In this document: positions 37,956-46,395 of the stretch, piece after piece | How positions within the stretch are numbered: the first letter of the stretch is position 1 | How the letters are laid out: the number at the start of each line of letters is the position of its first letter | Source of the DNA: Sphingomonas sp. Leaf67 | Lineage (GTDB): Bacteria; Pseudomonadota; Alphaproteobacteria; Sphingomonadales; Sphingomonadaceae | Length of the DNA stretch: 64,000 bases | Direction of reading: 5' to 3' | Assembly: GCF_001421965.1 (NCBI RefSeq) | Contig: NZ_LMLP01000019.1 | Location: 248,001 to 312,000, forward strand | Program-made: the position numbers and the translations under genes | The notes under the pieces: model-generated | Seen by the model: the letters and a program-made list of their open reading frames with translations, nothing else | Told to the model about the DNA's origin: nothing | The model's database searches: none

Positions 37956-37980
37956 GAAACGAAACACGTATGCGCACGTT
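37956..37980 (+). promoter_or_regulatory. Candidate EcfG promoter for the second nepR-like gene
   Basis: GAAAC (37956-37960), a 16-base spacer, and CGTT (37977-37980). The EcfG consensus is GGAAC-N16/17-CGTT, so only one base of the -35 differs. The ATG follows 9 bases later, implying a very short or absent leader. Confidence 0.5.
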
Positions 37981-37989
37981 GGAAACATT

Positions 37990-38151
37990 ATGGCAACACG
38001 ACCGACCCCTGGCGCTTCAGCATCCGATGCCGGGCAGGTCGTGCGCGGTCCGTTTCCCACGGATGGCATCGGACGCGCATTGCGGCAGGTGTTCGACCGC
38101 GATAGCCAACTGCCGGCGCGGTGGGTCGAGTGTCTCCGGCGTCTGGAATAG
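37990..38151 (+). CDS. Second NepR-like anti-sigma factor
   Basis: 53 residues. The C-terminal half, DGIGRALRQVFDRDSQLPAR followed by WVECLRRLE, aligns with the two NepR helices, for example SLGNALRAVYQDAAGESVPD and EMLDLLNKLK of the nepR at 40398. NepR binds EcfG and is sequestered by phosphorylated PhyR. This copy is more divergent (Trp and Cys in helix 2). It lies between glnE and ecfG, convergent with ecfG. A TTG at 37954 would add 12 residues but would overlap the candidate promoter. Confidence 0.75.
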   Translation: MATRPTPGASASDAGQVVRGPFPTDGIGRALRQVFDRDSQLPARWVECLRRLE

Positions 38152-38420
38152 GCAAGCCGTTAAGGAAACTGGACTGGCCGGCGTCAGGAAGTCGCACGCA
38201 TCCTTATCGCCGCGCGATTTGGTATTGGGGTACCAGAAACTACCGCCTTACTTTCGAACATATCGATAATCTGTTGATCGCTGTCGAAACGCTGGCGAGA
38301 ATATACAGGTGATGTCGGCACCGATCGATATTCAATGACGGCGATACAGAAATTGGCCGGTATCATCTCGATGAAGCAACGCATGCCGCTGCGCTCAGAT
38401 GCAACCGTAGGCAAGCATCT

Positions 38421-39056
38421 TCAGCGATCGCGACTCAAATCGTCGACCTCACCCATGATCGTATCCAGCACCGTCTGCCCACCATTGTCCGGCTGTTCAG
38501 CGCGTGACGGCAGCTTGCCCTCGGTCATCAGGGCTTCAAGCGCAACGCGACCACGCGCCACCCGGCTCTTGATCGTGCCGACAGCGACATTGCAGATTTC
38601 GGCTGCCTCTTCATAGGCGAACCCACCTGCGCCAACGAGGATCAACGCCTCCCGCTGCGGCTGCGGCAGATGGAGCAACGCCCGCTGCATATCCGCCAGC
38701 TCGACATGGCGATCCTGACTAGCCGGCGCGGCAAGAATGCGGTCGGCAACCAGATCGTCCCACTCGCCCTTGAAGCGTGCGCGACGCATTTGCGACAAAT
38801 ACAGGTTGCGCAGGATGATGAAGGTCCAGGCGCGCATGTTGGTGCCAGCCTGGAACCGCTGCCGTGCCGCCCACGCCTTCAACAGCGTTTCCTGCACCAG
38901 ATCATCGGCCAGATCGCGGCTGCCCGATAGCGAACGGCCGAACGCCCGCAGATGCGGAATTACCTGTGCCAGTTGCTTCTTGAACTCGGGATCGGAAAGG
39001 GCGACGTGCTCCTGCACCTCGCCTGCCGCGTCCTCGGTCATGTCGGATTCAGTCAT
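38421..39056 (-). CDS. ecfG: EcfG-type RNA polymerase sigma factor (general stress response)
   Basis: 211 residues, ECF sigma factor with region 2 (FGRSLSGSRDLADDLVQETL and ILRNLYLSQMRRARF) and region 4 (LPQPQREALILVGAGGFAYE and VAVGTIKSRVARGR). The sequence and its place beside phyR/nepR mark it as the EcfG (ECF15) stress sigma factor, which recognises GGAAC/CGTT promoters. ATG at 39056; a second in-frame ATG at 39041. A 45-codon gene lies 119 bases upstream on the same strand. Confidence 0.92.
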   Translation of the reverse strand: MTESDMTEDAAGEVQEHVALSDPEFKKQLAQVIPHLRAFGRSLSGSRDLADDLVQETLLKAWAARQRFQAGTNMRAWTFIILRNLYLSQMRRARFKGEWDDLVADRILAAPASQDRHVELADMQRALLHLPQPQREALILVGAGGFAYEEAAEICNVAVGTIKSRVARGRVALEALMTEGKLPSRAEQPDNGGQTVLDTIMGEVDDLSRDR

Positions 39057-39175
39057 TCTTATCCGTTCGATACGCAGTCGGCCCGATGTCGGGCGAAGCC
39101 GAACATAGGAAGCGCGTGAGACGATTGCCAGCGGAACCGGGACGAACCGTTTCGCCCCGGACCGCGCGAGCGGCA

Positions 39176-39313
39176 TCAGGCCAGCAGGATATACGCCATG
39201 ACCGCGATCACGGCGACCAGCGATACGCCCAAAACGTAGCGGGTGACGCCGGGCGTCGAACCGGCTCGCGCGTCGGTTGCGCTGACATGGATGCGTTCTT
39301 GATCGTCTGCCAT
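39176..39313 (-). CDS. Small single-pass membrane protein (45 aa) between phyR and ecfG
   Basis: A 45-residue frame reading MADDQERIHVSATDARAGST at the start and ending in one membrane helix (TRYVLGVSLVAVIAVMAYIL, then LA). The soluble N-terminus is followed by a C-terminal anchor, as in tail-anchored proteins. It is too short to be picked by most gene callers. A weak EcfG-like match (GGAAT-N18-CGTT) overlaps the phyR stop just upstream. Its position suggests a role in or regulation by the general stress response; function unknown. Confidence 0.65.
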   Translation of the reverse strand: MADDQERIHVSATDARAGSTPGVTRYVLGVSLVAVIAVMAYILLA

Positions 39314-39352
39314 CGCGTATCAATCCCCGAAAAACGTTTTGGGTCCGTACCG

Positions 39353-40159
39353 TTATTCCGCTGCTTCCGGCACGGTCGCTTCATCGAAGAACAGCGCTTG
39401 GCTGATCGCCGCCTTCACCGTCGACCGCTGGAACGGCTTTGTGATCAGGAAGGTTGGCTCGGGGCGTTCGCCGGTCAGCAGACGCTCGGGGAATGCCGTG
39501 ATGAAGATCACGGGCACGTTGAATTCGGACAGGATATCCTTGACCGCATCGATGCCCGAGCTGTCGTCGGCCAGCTGAATGTCGGCAAGGACAAGGCCCG
39601 GCCGATCCTGCATCGCGAGCGCAACCGCTTCGTCACGCGTAACCGCGACGCCGGTGACTTCATGCCCCAGATCGCGAACGATCTGTTCGAGGTCCATGGC
39701 GATCAACGGCTCATCCTCGATGATCATCACGCGCGACCGGGTCTGTTGCTCGATCTCGCGCAATGCCTCGGCGACCAGTTCCTCGACTTCGTCCGGCGTC
39801 GCTTCGATCAGATAGGCGGCATCTTCCGTCGTAAAGCCTTCCATCGCCGTCAACAACAACGCCTGCCGCGACAGCGGGGCGATACGGGAAAGCCGCGCCT
39901 GCGCGATCGCCTCTATCTCGGTACCCGATGCGCTGGCGGCGCCAAATGCTTCGGGCTGCGACGACGCCCAGATCGCTTGGAAAGTGCGATAGAGGCCGAG
40001 ACGAGGATCGACGTCCCGCGGAAATTCTTCCGGTGCCGCTACGATCGCTTCCAGCGTGGCGCGAACATATTGATCGCCCTCGCTCTGGCTACCCGTGAGT
40101 GCTCGGCCATAGCGCCGGAGGAAAGGAAGATGCGGCGCAAGCTGCTGTCCGAGCGACAT
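39353..40159 (-). CDS. phyR: PhyR, anti-anti-sigma response regulator
   Basis: 268 residues. Residues 1-135 are a sigma-factor-like domain (SLGQQLAPHLPFLRRYGRAL, LSRQALLLTAMEGFTTEDAA), and 142-260 a receiver domain with acidic pocket EDE near 148, phospho-acceptor Asp in LADIQLAD (about 193), FITAF and the conserved Lys in ITKPF. When phosphorylated, PhyR binds NepR and frees EcfG. The ATG at 40159 is chosen with AAGGAG upstream; an ATG at 40180 would add 7 residues. Divergent from nepR. Confidence 0.95.
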   Translation of the reverse strand: MSLGQQLAPHLPFLRRYGRALTGSQSEGDQYVRATLEAIVAAPEEFPRDVDPRLGLYRTFQAIWASSQPEAFGAASASGTEIEAIAQARLSRIAPLSRQALLLTAMEGFTTEDAAYLIEATPDEVEELVAEALREIEQQTRSRVMIIEDEPLIAMDLEQIVRDLGHEVTGVAVTRDEAVALAMQDRPGLVLADIQLADDSSGIDAVKDILSEFNVPVIFITAFPERLLTGERPEPTFLITKPFQRSTVKAAISQALFFDEATVPEAAE

Positions 40160-40270
40160 GGTCAGATAGGTCTCCTTCATCACGATCCGGCAGGAAAGCC
40201 GGTTCGCGCACTGCGTTCTAGAACGATACGGCGCGGGAAAGACGGCTCCCCCGAGTTCGCGTCGTGGCAT

Positions 40271-40295
40271 GGAACCAACGAGCACGTCTTTTGTT
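40271..40295 (+). promoter_or_regulatory. Candidate EcfG promoter of nepR
   Basis: GGAAC (40271-40275), a 16-base spacer, then TGTT (40292-40295), one base off the EcfG consensus. It lies 103 bases before the nepR start in the phyR-nepR gap. Autoregulation of nepR by EcfG is usual. Confidence 0.6.
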
Positions 40296-40397
40296 TCCTG
40301 TCCGCCCGACATGTTGAATCAAGCCAGTCTTGATGCCGGTCGGCAATCAGATTTTCGTGCCGGCGTATGTCCGGGCGTCGGGGGAAGGCACAGGTTC

Positions 40398-40571
40398 GTG
40401 AAGGATGGCGAAAAGTCGGTTCAGCGGTCGGCCGCAAAATCCGCGGTGACGACGCAACCGGACAAGAAGGACACGTCCAGCCTGGGGAACGCGTTGCGTG
40501 CCGTATATCAGGATGCGGCCGGTGAATCGGTTCCCGACGAGATGCTCGATCTGCTGAACAAGTTAAAATAG
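40398..40571 (+). CDS. nepR: Anti-sigma factor NepR
   Basis: 57 residues from a GTG with GGGGAAGG about 9 bases upstream. A basic, Ser/Lys-rich N-terminus precedes the NepR core SLGNALRAVYQDAAGESVPD and EMLDLLNKLK. It binds EcfG in unstressed cells and is removed by phospho-PhyR. Divergent from phyR and 10 bases upstream of a PhyP-like kinase gene. A longer open frame begins at 40269, but family size favours the GTG. Confidence 0.88.
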   Translation: MKDGEKSVQRSAAKSAVTTQPDKKDTSSLGNALRAVYQDAAGESVPDEMLDLLNKLK

Positions 40572-40581
40572 CCTCCGCAGT

Positions 40582-42162
40582 GTGAACACCCCCGTACCAG
40601 TCAAGCGGAAGTCGCCCAGCGCGGCGGCCGCGCTTCGTCGAGTTCCGACGGGAGCGAAGCTGATGCTTGTCCTCAGCGCAGCGCTGCTCCCGCTCGCGCT
40701 GATAGCGCTCTTCGCTACCTTGCAGACGTCGCGGATCGCAGATGTCGACTTGCGCGCAAGGCTTCGGGTAGCGGCGACCGAGGCGTCGCGTGGCATCGCC
40801 ATCGAACTTGGCGGTGACATGACCGCATTGCGCGTTGCAATGACGGCACTGTCATCCGATCCCGCCAATTCGCCCAGTTGCGCCCGGGTCGAGGGGGTGT
40901 TCGCAGAACAGGCTTCCGCCGGTGCGCGCTTCGGCATCTATTCCAGAGACGGTCGGCTGGTTTGCGGGATCGCTATTCCGATCCGGATGGTCGGTGCGCC
41001 AGACGCCGGTGGTGTGCGCGCCCAGGTTGTGCCCGACACGGGGGTCGTCCTAGACATCCGTGGCACCAATGAGTCGCGCGCCGTCGCGTTCTTCCCGGTT
41101 GCACTCCTGCGCGACAAATCACAGCCGAGCGGCTTCGCCTTGCCGTTCGAAAGCGGCGTCGCGCACGGCAGCGAAGCCGAACTCAGTCTGTCGGCACTGC
41201 CGCCCGAGACGGGGATAGACCGGCTGGAGCAGGTCCGTATTCCGCTCAGCATCGACGACCTTGCCTTCACGATGGCCGTGCGTCGCGCACCGATTACATC
41301 GTCCATCATTGTCGCGATGCTACTGCCGTTGGTGATGTGGTTCGCGGCGACCGGCATTGGCTGGTTCGTGGTCGATCGGCTGCTGATCCGGCCGCTACGG
41401 CAGCTGCGCGACGATATCGAGCGGTATCGTCCGGGCCATCCGATGGCCGACGTCAACCTGGGCGCGATTCCGGCGCAGGAGATCGCGGAGCTTGGCGAGA
41501 CGTTTCAGGAGCTTACCCACACCGTCGAACGCCACGAGCAATCGATGGCCGACGGCCTGGTACGCCAGACCAAATTGACGCGTGAGGTGCATCACCGCGT
41601 TAAGAACAACCTGCAAGTCATTGCCAGCCTCATCAATTTCCATGCCCGCAGTGCGCACGGTGCGGCCGCGTCCGATGCCTATGCCACCATCCAGCGACGG
41701 GTCGATGCGCTCGCCGTCGTCCATCGGCATCATTATGCCGAGATGGAGGAAAATCGCGGGCTGGAACTGAAATCGGTCATCGGCGAGCTAGCGTCGAACA
41801 TCCGCGCAACCTCCTCGACCGACGCGGCCAAGATCGGCATCACGCTGAACGTCGAGCAGGTGCTGGTGACGCAGGATGTGGCGGTCGCGGTATCGTTCCT
41901 GCTGACCGAGCTGATCGAGTTGGCGGCGTCGGTGAACCCGCAGGCGCAGATCGGCATCTCGCTGCGTCCGGTCGGCGGAAGCGACACCGCGGTGCTGCGT
42001 GCCAGTTCGCCGGCGCTGGTCGAGGGCGAGCAACTCGATGCGCTGGTCGCCACCCGCTATGGGCGGATCATCCTCGGTCTATCACGACAGTTGCGCGCAC
42101 CATTGCACCACGATCCGCTGATCGGCGCTTACGAAATTACGATCGCGGCAAAGGCGGCGTAA
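40582..42162 (+). CDS. phyP: PhyP-like HRxxN histidine kinase/phosphatase with degenerate ATPase domain
   Basis: 526 residues. Membrane segments near 25-47 and 238-262 flank a periplasmic sensor domain; a HAMP-like linker and an H-box REVHHRVKNNLQVI (His about 338) follow. The C-terminal region should be the ATP-binding domain, but the N-box (ELxxNAxKH in relatives) reads ELIELAASVNP with no Asn, and I find no DxGxG motif. In Sphingomonas, PhyP lies by nepR and acts as a negative regulator (phosphatase) of PhyR, which fits. GTG start. Confidence 0.85.
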   Translation: MNTPVPVKRKSPSAAAALRRVPTGAKLMLVLSAALLPLALIALFATLQTSRIADVDLRARLRVAATEASRGIAIELGGDMTALRVAMTALSSDPANSPSCARVEGVFAEQASAGARFGIYSRDGRLVCGIAIPIRMVGAPDAGGVRAQVVPDTGVVLDIRGTNESRAVAFFPVALLRDKSQPSGFALPFESGVAHGSEAELSLSALPPETGIDRLEQVRIPLSIDDLAFTMAVRRAPITSSIIVAMLLPLVMWFAATGIGWFVVDRLLIRPLRQLRDDIERYRPGHPMADVNLGAIPAQEIAELGETFQELTHTVERHEQSMADGLVRQTKLTREVHHRVKNNLQVIASLINFHARSAHGAAASDAYATIQRRVDALAVVHRHHYAEMEENRGLELKSVIGELASNIRATSSTDAAKIGITLNVEQVLVTQDVAVAVSFLLTELIELAASVNPQAQIGISLRPVGGSDTAVLRASSPALVEGEQLDALVATRYGRIILGLSRQLRAPLHHDPLIGAYEITIAAKAA

Positions 42163-42210
42163 AACGGTCCCCCATCGCTGGCCCGGATCGAAACCGAAGC
42201 GGCGATCGGT

Positions 42211-42846
42211 TCAGCGCAATCCCAATAGCTTGTGGGTTTGCAGCGACAGTCGCCAGCGCGGGCGAGCCATGGCAAAGGCGACGGCTTCGTCGCGGTTGAA
42301 GGCTTCCTGTCCGATCGCGTCCATCGGCTGGACGAGATGATGGGTGAAATCCCACTGCTCGATCGCATCGACATCGATACCGGCTTGCGGCCAGACCAGC
42401 TTCAGTTCGTCGCCGTTACACTGCACGACGTCGCTGCCCGCCTTCGGACTGATACAGACCCAGTCGATGCCGGGATGGGTGACGATCGTGCCGTTGCTCT
42501 CGATCGCAATCTCGAAACCCTCGGCATGCAGGGCGTCGACCAGCGCATCGTCGATCTGCAACATCGGCTCGCCACCGGTCAGCACCACGAAACGCCGCGC
42601 CGGCTCCGGTCCCCAATGACTGGCGACTGCTGCCGCCAATGCCATTGCACCGGGAAACTTTCCGCCGCCAACCCCGTCGGTGCCGACGAAATCGGTATCG
42701 CAGAACCGGCAGATCGCACTGTGCCGATCGACCTCCCGACCCGTCCACAGATTGCAACCGGCAAAGCGGACGAACACCGCGCGTCTCCCGGCATGCACCC
42801 CCTCCCCCTGCAAGGTGAGGAACATTTCCTTCACCGAATAGGTCAT
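42211..42846 (-). CDS. queE: 7-carboxy-7-deazaguanine synthase
   Basis: 211 residues, radical SAM enzyme of queuosine synthesis. The cluster Cys are in FAGCNLWTGREVDRHSAICR followed by FCDTDFVG, an expanded loop between the first and second Cys. Also FVVLTGGEPMLQ and SPKAGSDVVQC. It acts after QueD on 6-carboxytetrahydropterin. The ATG overlaps the queC stop (ATGA), so the pair is coupled. Confidence 0.94.
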   Translation of the reverse strand: MTYSVKEMFLTLQGEGVHAGRRAVFVRFAGCNLWTGREVDRHSAICRFCDTDFVGTDGVGGGKFPGAMALAAAVASHWGPEPARRFVVLTGGEPMLQIDDALVDALHAEGFEIAIESNGTIVTHPGIDWVCISPKAGSDVVQCNGDELKLVWPQAGIDVDAIEQWDFTHHLVQPMDAIGQEAFNRDEAVAFAMARPRWRLSLQTHKLLGLR

Positions 42847-43541
42847 CGGCTGGTGTCGGGGGTTTCCGCGTAGCGGGTGGGATCGGGCAAACCTGCCTCG
42901 ACAAAGCCACGCGCGCGCAGGCGGCAGCTGTCGCAGCGGCCGCAATGCAGATCGCCGACCGGATCGTAGCAGGTCCAGCTCATCGCGGCGTCGAGACCCA
43001 GTCGATCCGCTTCGCGCGCGATGTCGGCCTTGGTCATGTGTTGCAGCGGAGCATGGATACGGAAGCGGGCACCGTCGCTGCCGGCGCGGGTCGCCAGCTC
43101 GGCCAGCGCCTCGAACCCAGCAATGAAGTCGGGGCGGCAATCGGGATAGCCCGAATAATCGAGCGCATTGACCCCGATCCACAAATCGCGCGCGCCCGCC
43201 GCTTCCGCCCATCCGAGCGCGAGGCTGAGGAAGATGGTGTTGCGCGCCGGGACGTACGTGACCGGAATATCGTTACCCACGCCGTCCTTGGGCACGTCGA
43301 TCGACAGGTCGGTCAGCGCCGATCCACCGAATGCCGACAGGTCGAGCGGCAGGATGACATGGCGTTCGACCCCCAGCGACTCGGCGATGCGCTTGGCCGC
43401 GGCCAGTTCGATCTGATGGCGCTGGTTGTAATCGATCGATAGGGCCAGCAGCCGGTGACCCGCCTCGCGTGCCAGCGCCGCCGACACCATCGAGTCGAGT
43501 CCGCCCGACACCAGCACCACGCTGAAGGGAGAATTCGTCAT
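42843..43541 (-). CDS. queC: 7-cyano-7-deazaguanine synthase
   Basis: 232 residues. N-type ATP pyrophosphatase loop VSGGLDSMVSA near residue 11, and a zinc-binding CGRCDSCRLR with an earlier Cys (SWTCYDP) near the C-terminus. Converts carboxy-deazaguanine to preQ0 with ATP and ammonia. Operon with queE. Confidence 0.95.
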   Translation of the reverse strand: MTNSPFSVVLVSGGLDSMVSAALAREAGHRLLALSIDYNQRHQIELAAAKRIAESLGVERHVILPLDLSAFGGSALTDLSIDVPKDGVGNDIPVTYVPARNTIFLSLALGWAEAAGARDLWIGVNALDYSGYPDCRPDFIAGFEALAELATRAGSDGARFRIHAPLQHMTKADIAREADRLGLDAAMSWTCYDPVGDLHCGRCDSCRLRARGFVEAGLPDPTRYAETPDTSR

Positions 43542-43584
43542 GCTGCGCTCGCTAAGACTTTCGGGAGGTCAGGGCAACCGCCCG

Positions 43585-43614
43585 AAAAAGAGCGGGCCGC
43601 GATGACGCGGCCCG
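43585..43614 (-). terminator. Rho-independent terminator upstream of queC
   Basis: On the minus strand a 9-bp GC stem (43593-43601 with 43606-43614, loop of four) is followed three bases later by TTTTT (43589-43585). It probably ends the hslO/DUF3617 transcript; it could also attenuate read-through into queC. Confidence 0.75.
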
Positions 43615-43694
43615 GAGGGTTCCATGCTTTAGGGGAAACATGCGTGCCCAACCGGACACGTAATTCGTATAACGCGCTTGGCCTAAACATAGGG

Positions 43695-44114
43695 TTAACG
43701 CGAACGGCGGGCGCAACTGCCGACCCGCCGCGCTTCATAGGCATCCGCAAACGGCATGCCGTCGGCGATGCCCTCGCTCTCGATCCGTAGCGAGCGCGGC
43801 GTATCGACATGGACCGTCGTGCGGATGTGGCCGATGCCGGGGCAGGTATAATGGACGGTCGATACGCGGGCCGTATCCTCGATCACGAACCGGCTGCATT
43901 GCGCACTGCGCAACCGCAGCCGCAGGAAAGCCGCCGGATCGGCAAAGCAACTTGTCCGTGCAACCTCGGGCGATCCGGCCTCGCGCAGCGACCAGTCGCC
44001 CGGCGCGACCGCGCGCATCGCCGCCAGCGTCGGTGCGGCGGCAGGCTGCGCCATCGCCGCACCCGATGCCAACACCAGCGCCGCCACGACCCGGTATATC
44101 GACCTACTCGCCAT
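43695..44114 (-). CDS. Exported DUF3617-like protein
   Basis: 139 residues. Signal peptide to about 22 (SGAAMAQ). The mature part (MRAVAPGDWSLREAG, RTSCFADPAAF, CSRFVIEDTARVSTVHYTC) has the Gly-x-Trp start and paired Cys of DUF3617-type periplasmic proteins. GGGGGA lies before the ATG. Downstream of hslO by 22 bases, probably the same operon. Function unknown. Confidence 0.75.
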   Translation of the reverse strand: MASRSIYRVVAALVLASGAAMAQPAAAPTLAAMRAVAPGDWSLREAGSPEVARTSCFADPAAFLRLRLRSAQCSRFVIEDTARVSTVHYTCPGIGHIRTTVHVDTPRSLRIESEGIADGMPFADAYEARRVGSCARRSR

Positions 44115-44136
44115 CACGTCCCCCTTACCGCTCGCG

Positions 44137-45066
44137 TCAGGATGCGATGTCGGCCACCGCCAGCGGAAATTTCGTCGCGCAGAAGGCGCAGTCGACGGTG
44201 ATGATGCCGTTCTCATCCGCCATCGCCGCGCGTTCCTCTTCGGGAAAGCGCGAGATGACTCCCGCGATATAGTCGCGGTCGCAGCGACACCCGCGCGACA
44301 GGTCGGTGGTCGCAAGGATGCGGACCTCGCGTTCTTCATTGAACAGCCGCCAGACCAGCGTTTCCAACGGCACCATCGGATCGGCGAGTTCGTCAGGTCC
44401 CATCGTCGAACCCAGCGCCTCGACATGATGCCATTCGGGATGGTCGAGGCGAACGTGCAGCCGTTCGCGACCTTCCTCACCCTCAGGCAGATGTTGCAGG
44501 AAGATACCGCCCGCAATGCGCTGCCCGTTATCGTCAACGCCGATGCCGAGGCGAACCAGCGACGGAATCTGTTCGGATTGCAGGAAATAGCTTTCCGCCG
44601 CCGCCGCGATCGAGTCACCGTCGAGGGGAACGATACCCTGATAGCGCTCACCCGACGTCACCTGGTCGAACGTGATCGCCAGATAGCCCTGACCGAACAT
44701 GGCGAACAGTGACGGGTCTTCGCCCAACTCCGCCAGCCGATCTGCATCGAAATCGACATAGCCGCGCAGTTCGCCATGCTTGTAGTCGCAGACCATCAGG
44801 CGGATGATCCCGCCCTGCGTCTGCGCCTGGAGCGTCAACTGCCCCTCGGCCTCCTTCAACGTCGTGCCGAGCAACGCCGTCAGCGCCAGCGTTTCGGCCA
44901 GCAACTTTTCGATCGGCGCGGGATAGGCGTGCGCGGCGAGGATCGACTGCGCCACCGGCCCCAGCCGCACGACGCGACCGCGCGCGTGATGATCGGGCAG
45001 CGTGAACCCGATCGCACGATCGAGGTCAGGCAGACGGACGGTATCGGACAAAATCAAGCTCCCCAT
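44137..45066 (-). CDS. hslO: Redox-regulated chaperone Hsp33
   Basis: 309 residues. Holdase activated by oxidative unfolding. The zinc-binding Cys pairs are both present: SRGCRCDRDY and DCAFCATKF. ATG at 45066; a GTG at 45099 would add 11 residues. Conserved VAQSILAAHAYPAPIEKLL in the N-terminal domain. Confidence 0.94.
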   Translation of the reverse strand: MGSLILSDTVRLPDLDRAIGFTLPDHHARGRVVRLGPVAQSILAAHAYPAPIEKLLAETLALTALLGTTLKEAEGQLTLQAQTQGGIIRLMVCDYKHGELRGYVDFDADRLAELGEDPSLFAMFGQGYLAITFDQVTSGERYQGIVPLDGDSIAAAAESYFLQSEQIPSLVRLGIGVDDNGQRIAGGIFLQHLPEGEEGRERLHVRLDHPEWHHVEALGSTMGPDELADPMVPLETLVWRLFNEEREVRILATTDLSRGCRCDRDYIAGVISRFPEEERAAMADENGIITVDCAFCATKFPLAVADIAS

Positions 45067-45333
45067 GGCCCGACATTCGGGCAAACTGTGATCGATCACT
45101 CACATGGTAGCCCGTCGGCGATTCCGCAAGCGCTTTGCGCTATGTTGCGACTGCGAAATAAACAGGTTGGGACGCTTCGATTTGTGCCCTGATAGCTGAC
45201 CGCACCGCCCTGCCGCTGGTGAGCGGACACGACGGGATTCTCGGCTGCTGCGGCGGACGTGAATAGTGGCTTCCGCCCGAAGCCGGACGAATTACCGAAT
45301 AGAGTTCTATCACAAACCGCGCTGGCGGTCGGC

Positions 45334-46251
45334 TTAGCCTACCAGACCGAAACACCAGCGCAGGATCGCCTTCTGGGCATGCAGCCGGTTCTCGGCCTCC
45401 GGCCAGATCAACGACTGCCGCCCGTCGATGACGTCGGGCGCAACCTCCTCGCCACGATGCGCGGGAAGGCAGTGGAGGAACACCGCATCGGCCTTGGCAT
45501 GCGCCATCAGTGCCGCGTCGACCTGATACGGGGCCATTGCCGCCAGCTTCTGCTCGGCGTGCGCCTGTCCCATCGATATCCAGGTGTCGGTAACGACGAC
45601 ATCCGCGTCCCGCACCGCCGCGACGGGGTCGCGGGTGACGGTCGCGCGACCGCCTGCCGACGACACGACGTCCGCCGAGGGATCATAGCCTTCGGGACAG
45701 GCGGCGACGACATCGAACCCCATCAGTGCGCCGGCCTCGACGATCGAATGCAGCACGTTGTTGCCGTCGCCCAACCATGCCCATTTGGTGCCCGGCAATG
45801 CCTTCCCGTCTTCGATTACCGTCAACAGGTCGGCGACGATCTGGCACGGATGCGAATGGTCGGTCAGGCCGTTGATGACCGGTACCGAGGCATAGCGAAC
45901 CATCTCGTCCAGCTTGGCGGGATCGTCGGTGCGAACCATGATCGCGTCGCAATATCCCGACAGCACGCGCGCGGTGTCGGCGATGGTCTCGCCGCGGCCC
46001 AATTGGGTGGTGCCGGCGTCAAGCACCAGCGCCGACCCGCCCAGTTGCCGCATCGCCATGTCGAACGACACGCGGGTACGGGTGGACGATTTTTCGAACA
46101 CGCAGGCGAGCGTATGCCCGGCGAGCGACGCATAGGCATCGGCGCGGCCCTTCGGCCAGCCCTTGCGCGCGGCCTTCGCATCGAGCGCGTCGTTGAGAAT
46201 GGCGGCGATGCCATCGGCTCCGGCCGAGGCGAGATCGAGGAAATGGCGCAT
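45334..46251 (-). CDS. argF: Ornithine carbamoyltransferase
   Basis: 305 residues. Carbamoyl-phosphate binding motif [11 protein letters not shown], ornithine-side motifs [22 protein letters not shown] and the [11 protein letters not shown] loop near the C-terminus. Makes citrulline in arginine synthesis. Same strand as argD, with a repeat in the 144-base gap that supplies the GGAGGA 11 bases before the start. Confidence 0.96.
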   Translation of the reverse strand: MRHFLDLASAGADGIAAILNDALDAKAARKGWPKGRADAYASLAGHTLACVFEKSSTRTRVSFDMAMRQLGGSALVLDAGTTQLGRGETIADTARVLSGYCDAIMVRTDDPAKLDEMVRYASVPVINGLTDHSHPCQIVADLLTVIEDGKALPGTKWAWLGDGNNVLHSIVEAGALMGFDVVAACPEGYDPSADVVSSAGGRATVTRDPVAAVRDADVVVTDTWISMGQAHAEQKLAAMAPYQVDAALMAHAKADAVFLHCLPAHRGEEVAPDVIDGRQSLIWPEAENRLHAQKAILRWCFGLVG

Positions 46252-46257
46252 CGTGGG

Positions 46258-46393
46258 TAAATCCTCCCCGGCACAGGGAGGAGGACCGTCCGCAGGACGG
46301 TGAAGGGGGTGCTCCACCAACGCTGCGCTTCGGGGCGGTCCCCCTCCACCATGCTTCGCATGGTCCCCCTCCCCGTGCCGGGGAGGAGGGTTC
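46258..46393. repeat. GC-rich palindromic repeat between argD and argF
   Basis: Nested inverted repeats: outer arms TCCTCCCCGGCAC / GTGCCGGGGAGGA, inner hairpins ACCGTCC..GGACGGT and CCATGC..GCATGG. The right part matches the repeat at 22540-22660. The sequence occupies nearly the whole gap and includes the argF ribosome-binding site. Confidence 0.75.
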
Positions 46394-46395
46394 AA

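Noticed and set aside
43552..43641. 29-codon frame upstream of queC (starts MFPLKHGTL) as a leader peptide
   Set aside because: It only spans the terminator stem, has no repeated regulatory codons, and no clear ribosome-binding site.
43542..43694. preQ1 riboswitch in front of queC
   Set aside because: I could not find the short C-rich loop and A-rich tail of preQ1-I; only a GC terminator is present.
45100..45333. Possible transposase remnant (IEFYHKPRWRS) between hslO and argF
   Set aside because: Too short and too poor a match to IS3 C-termini to support.
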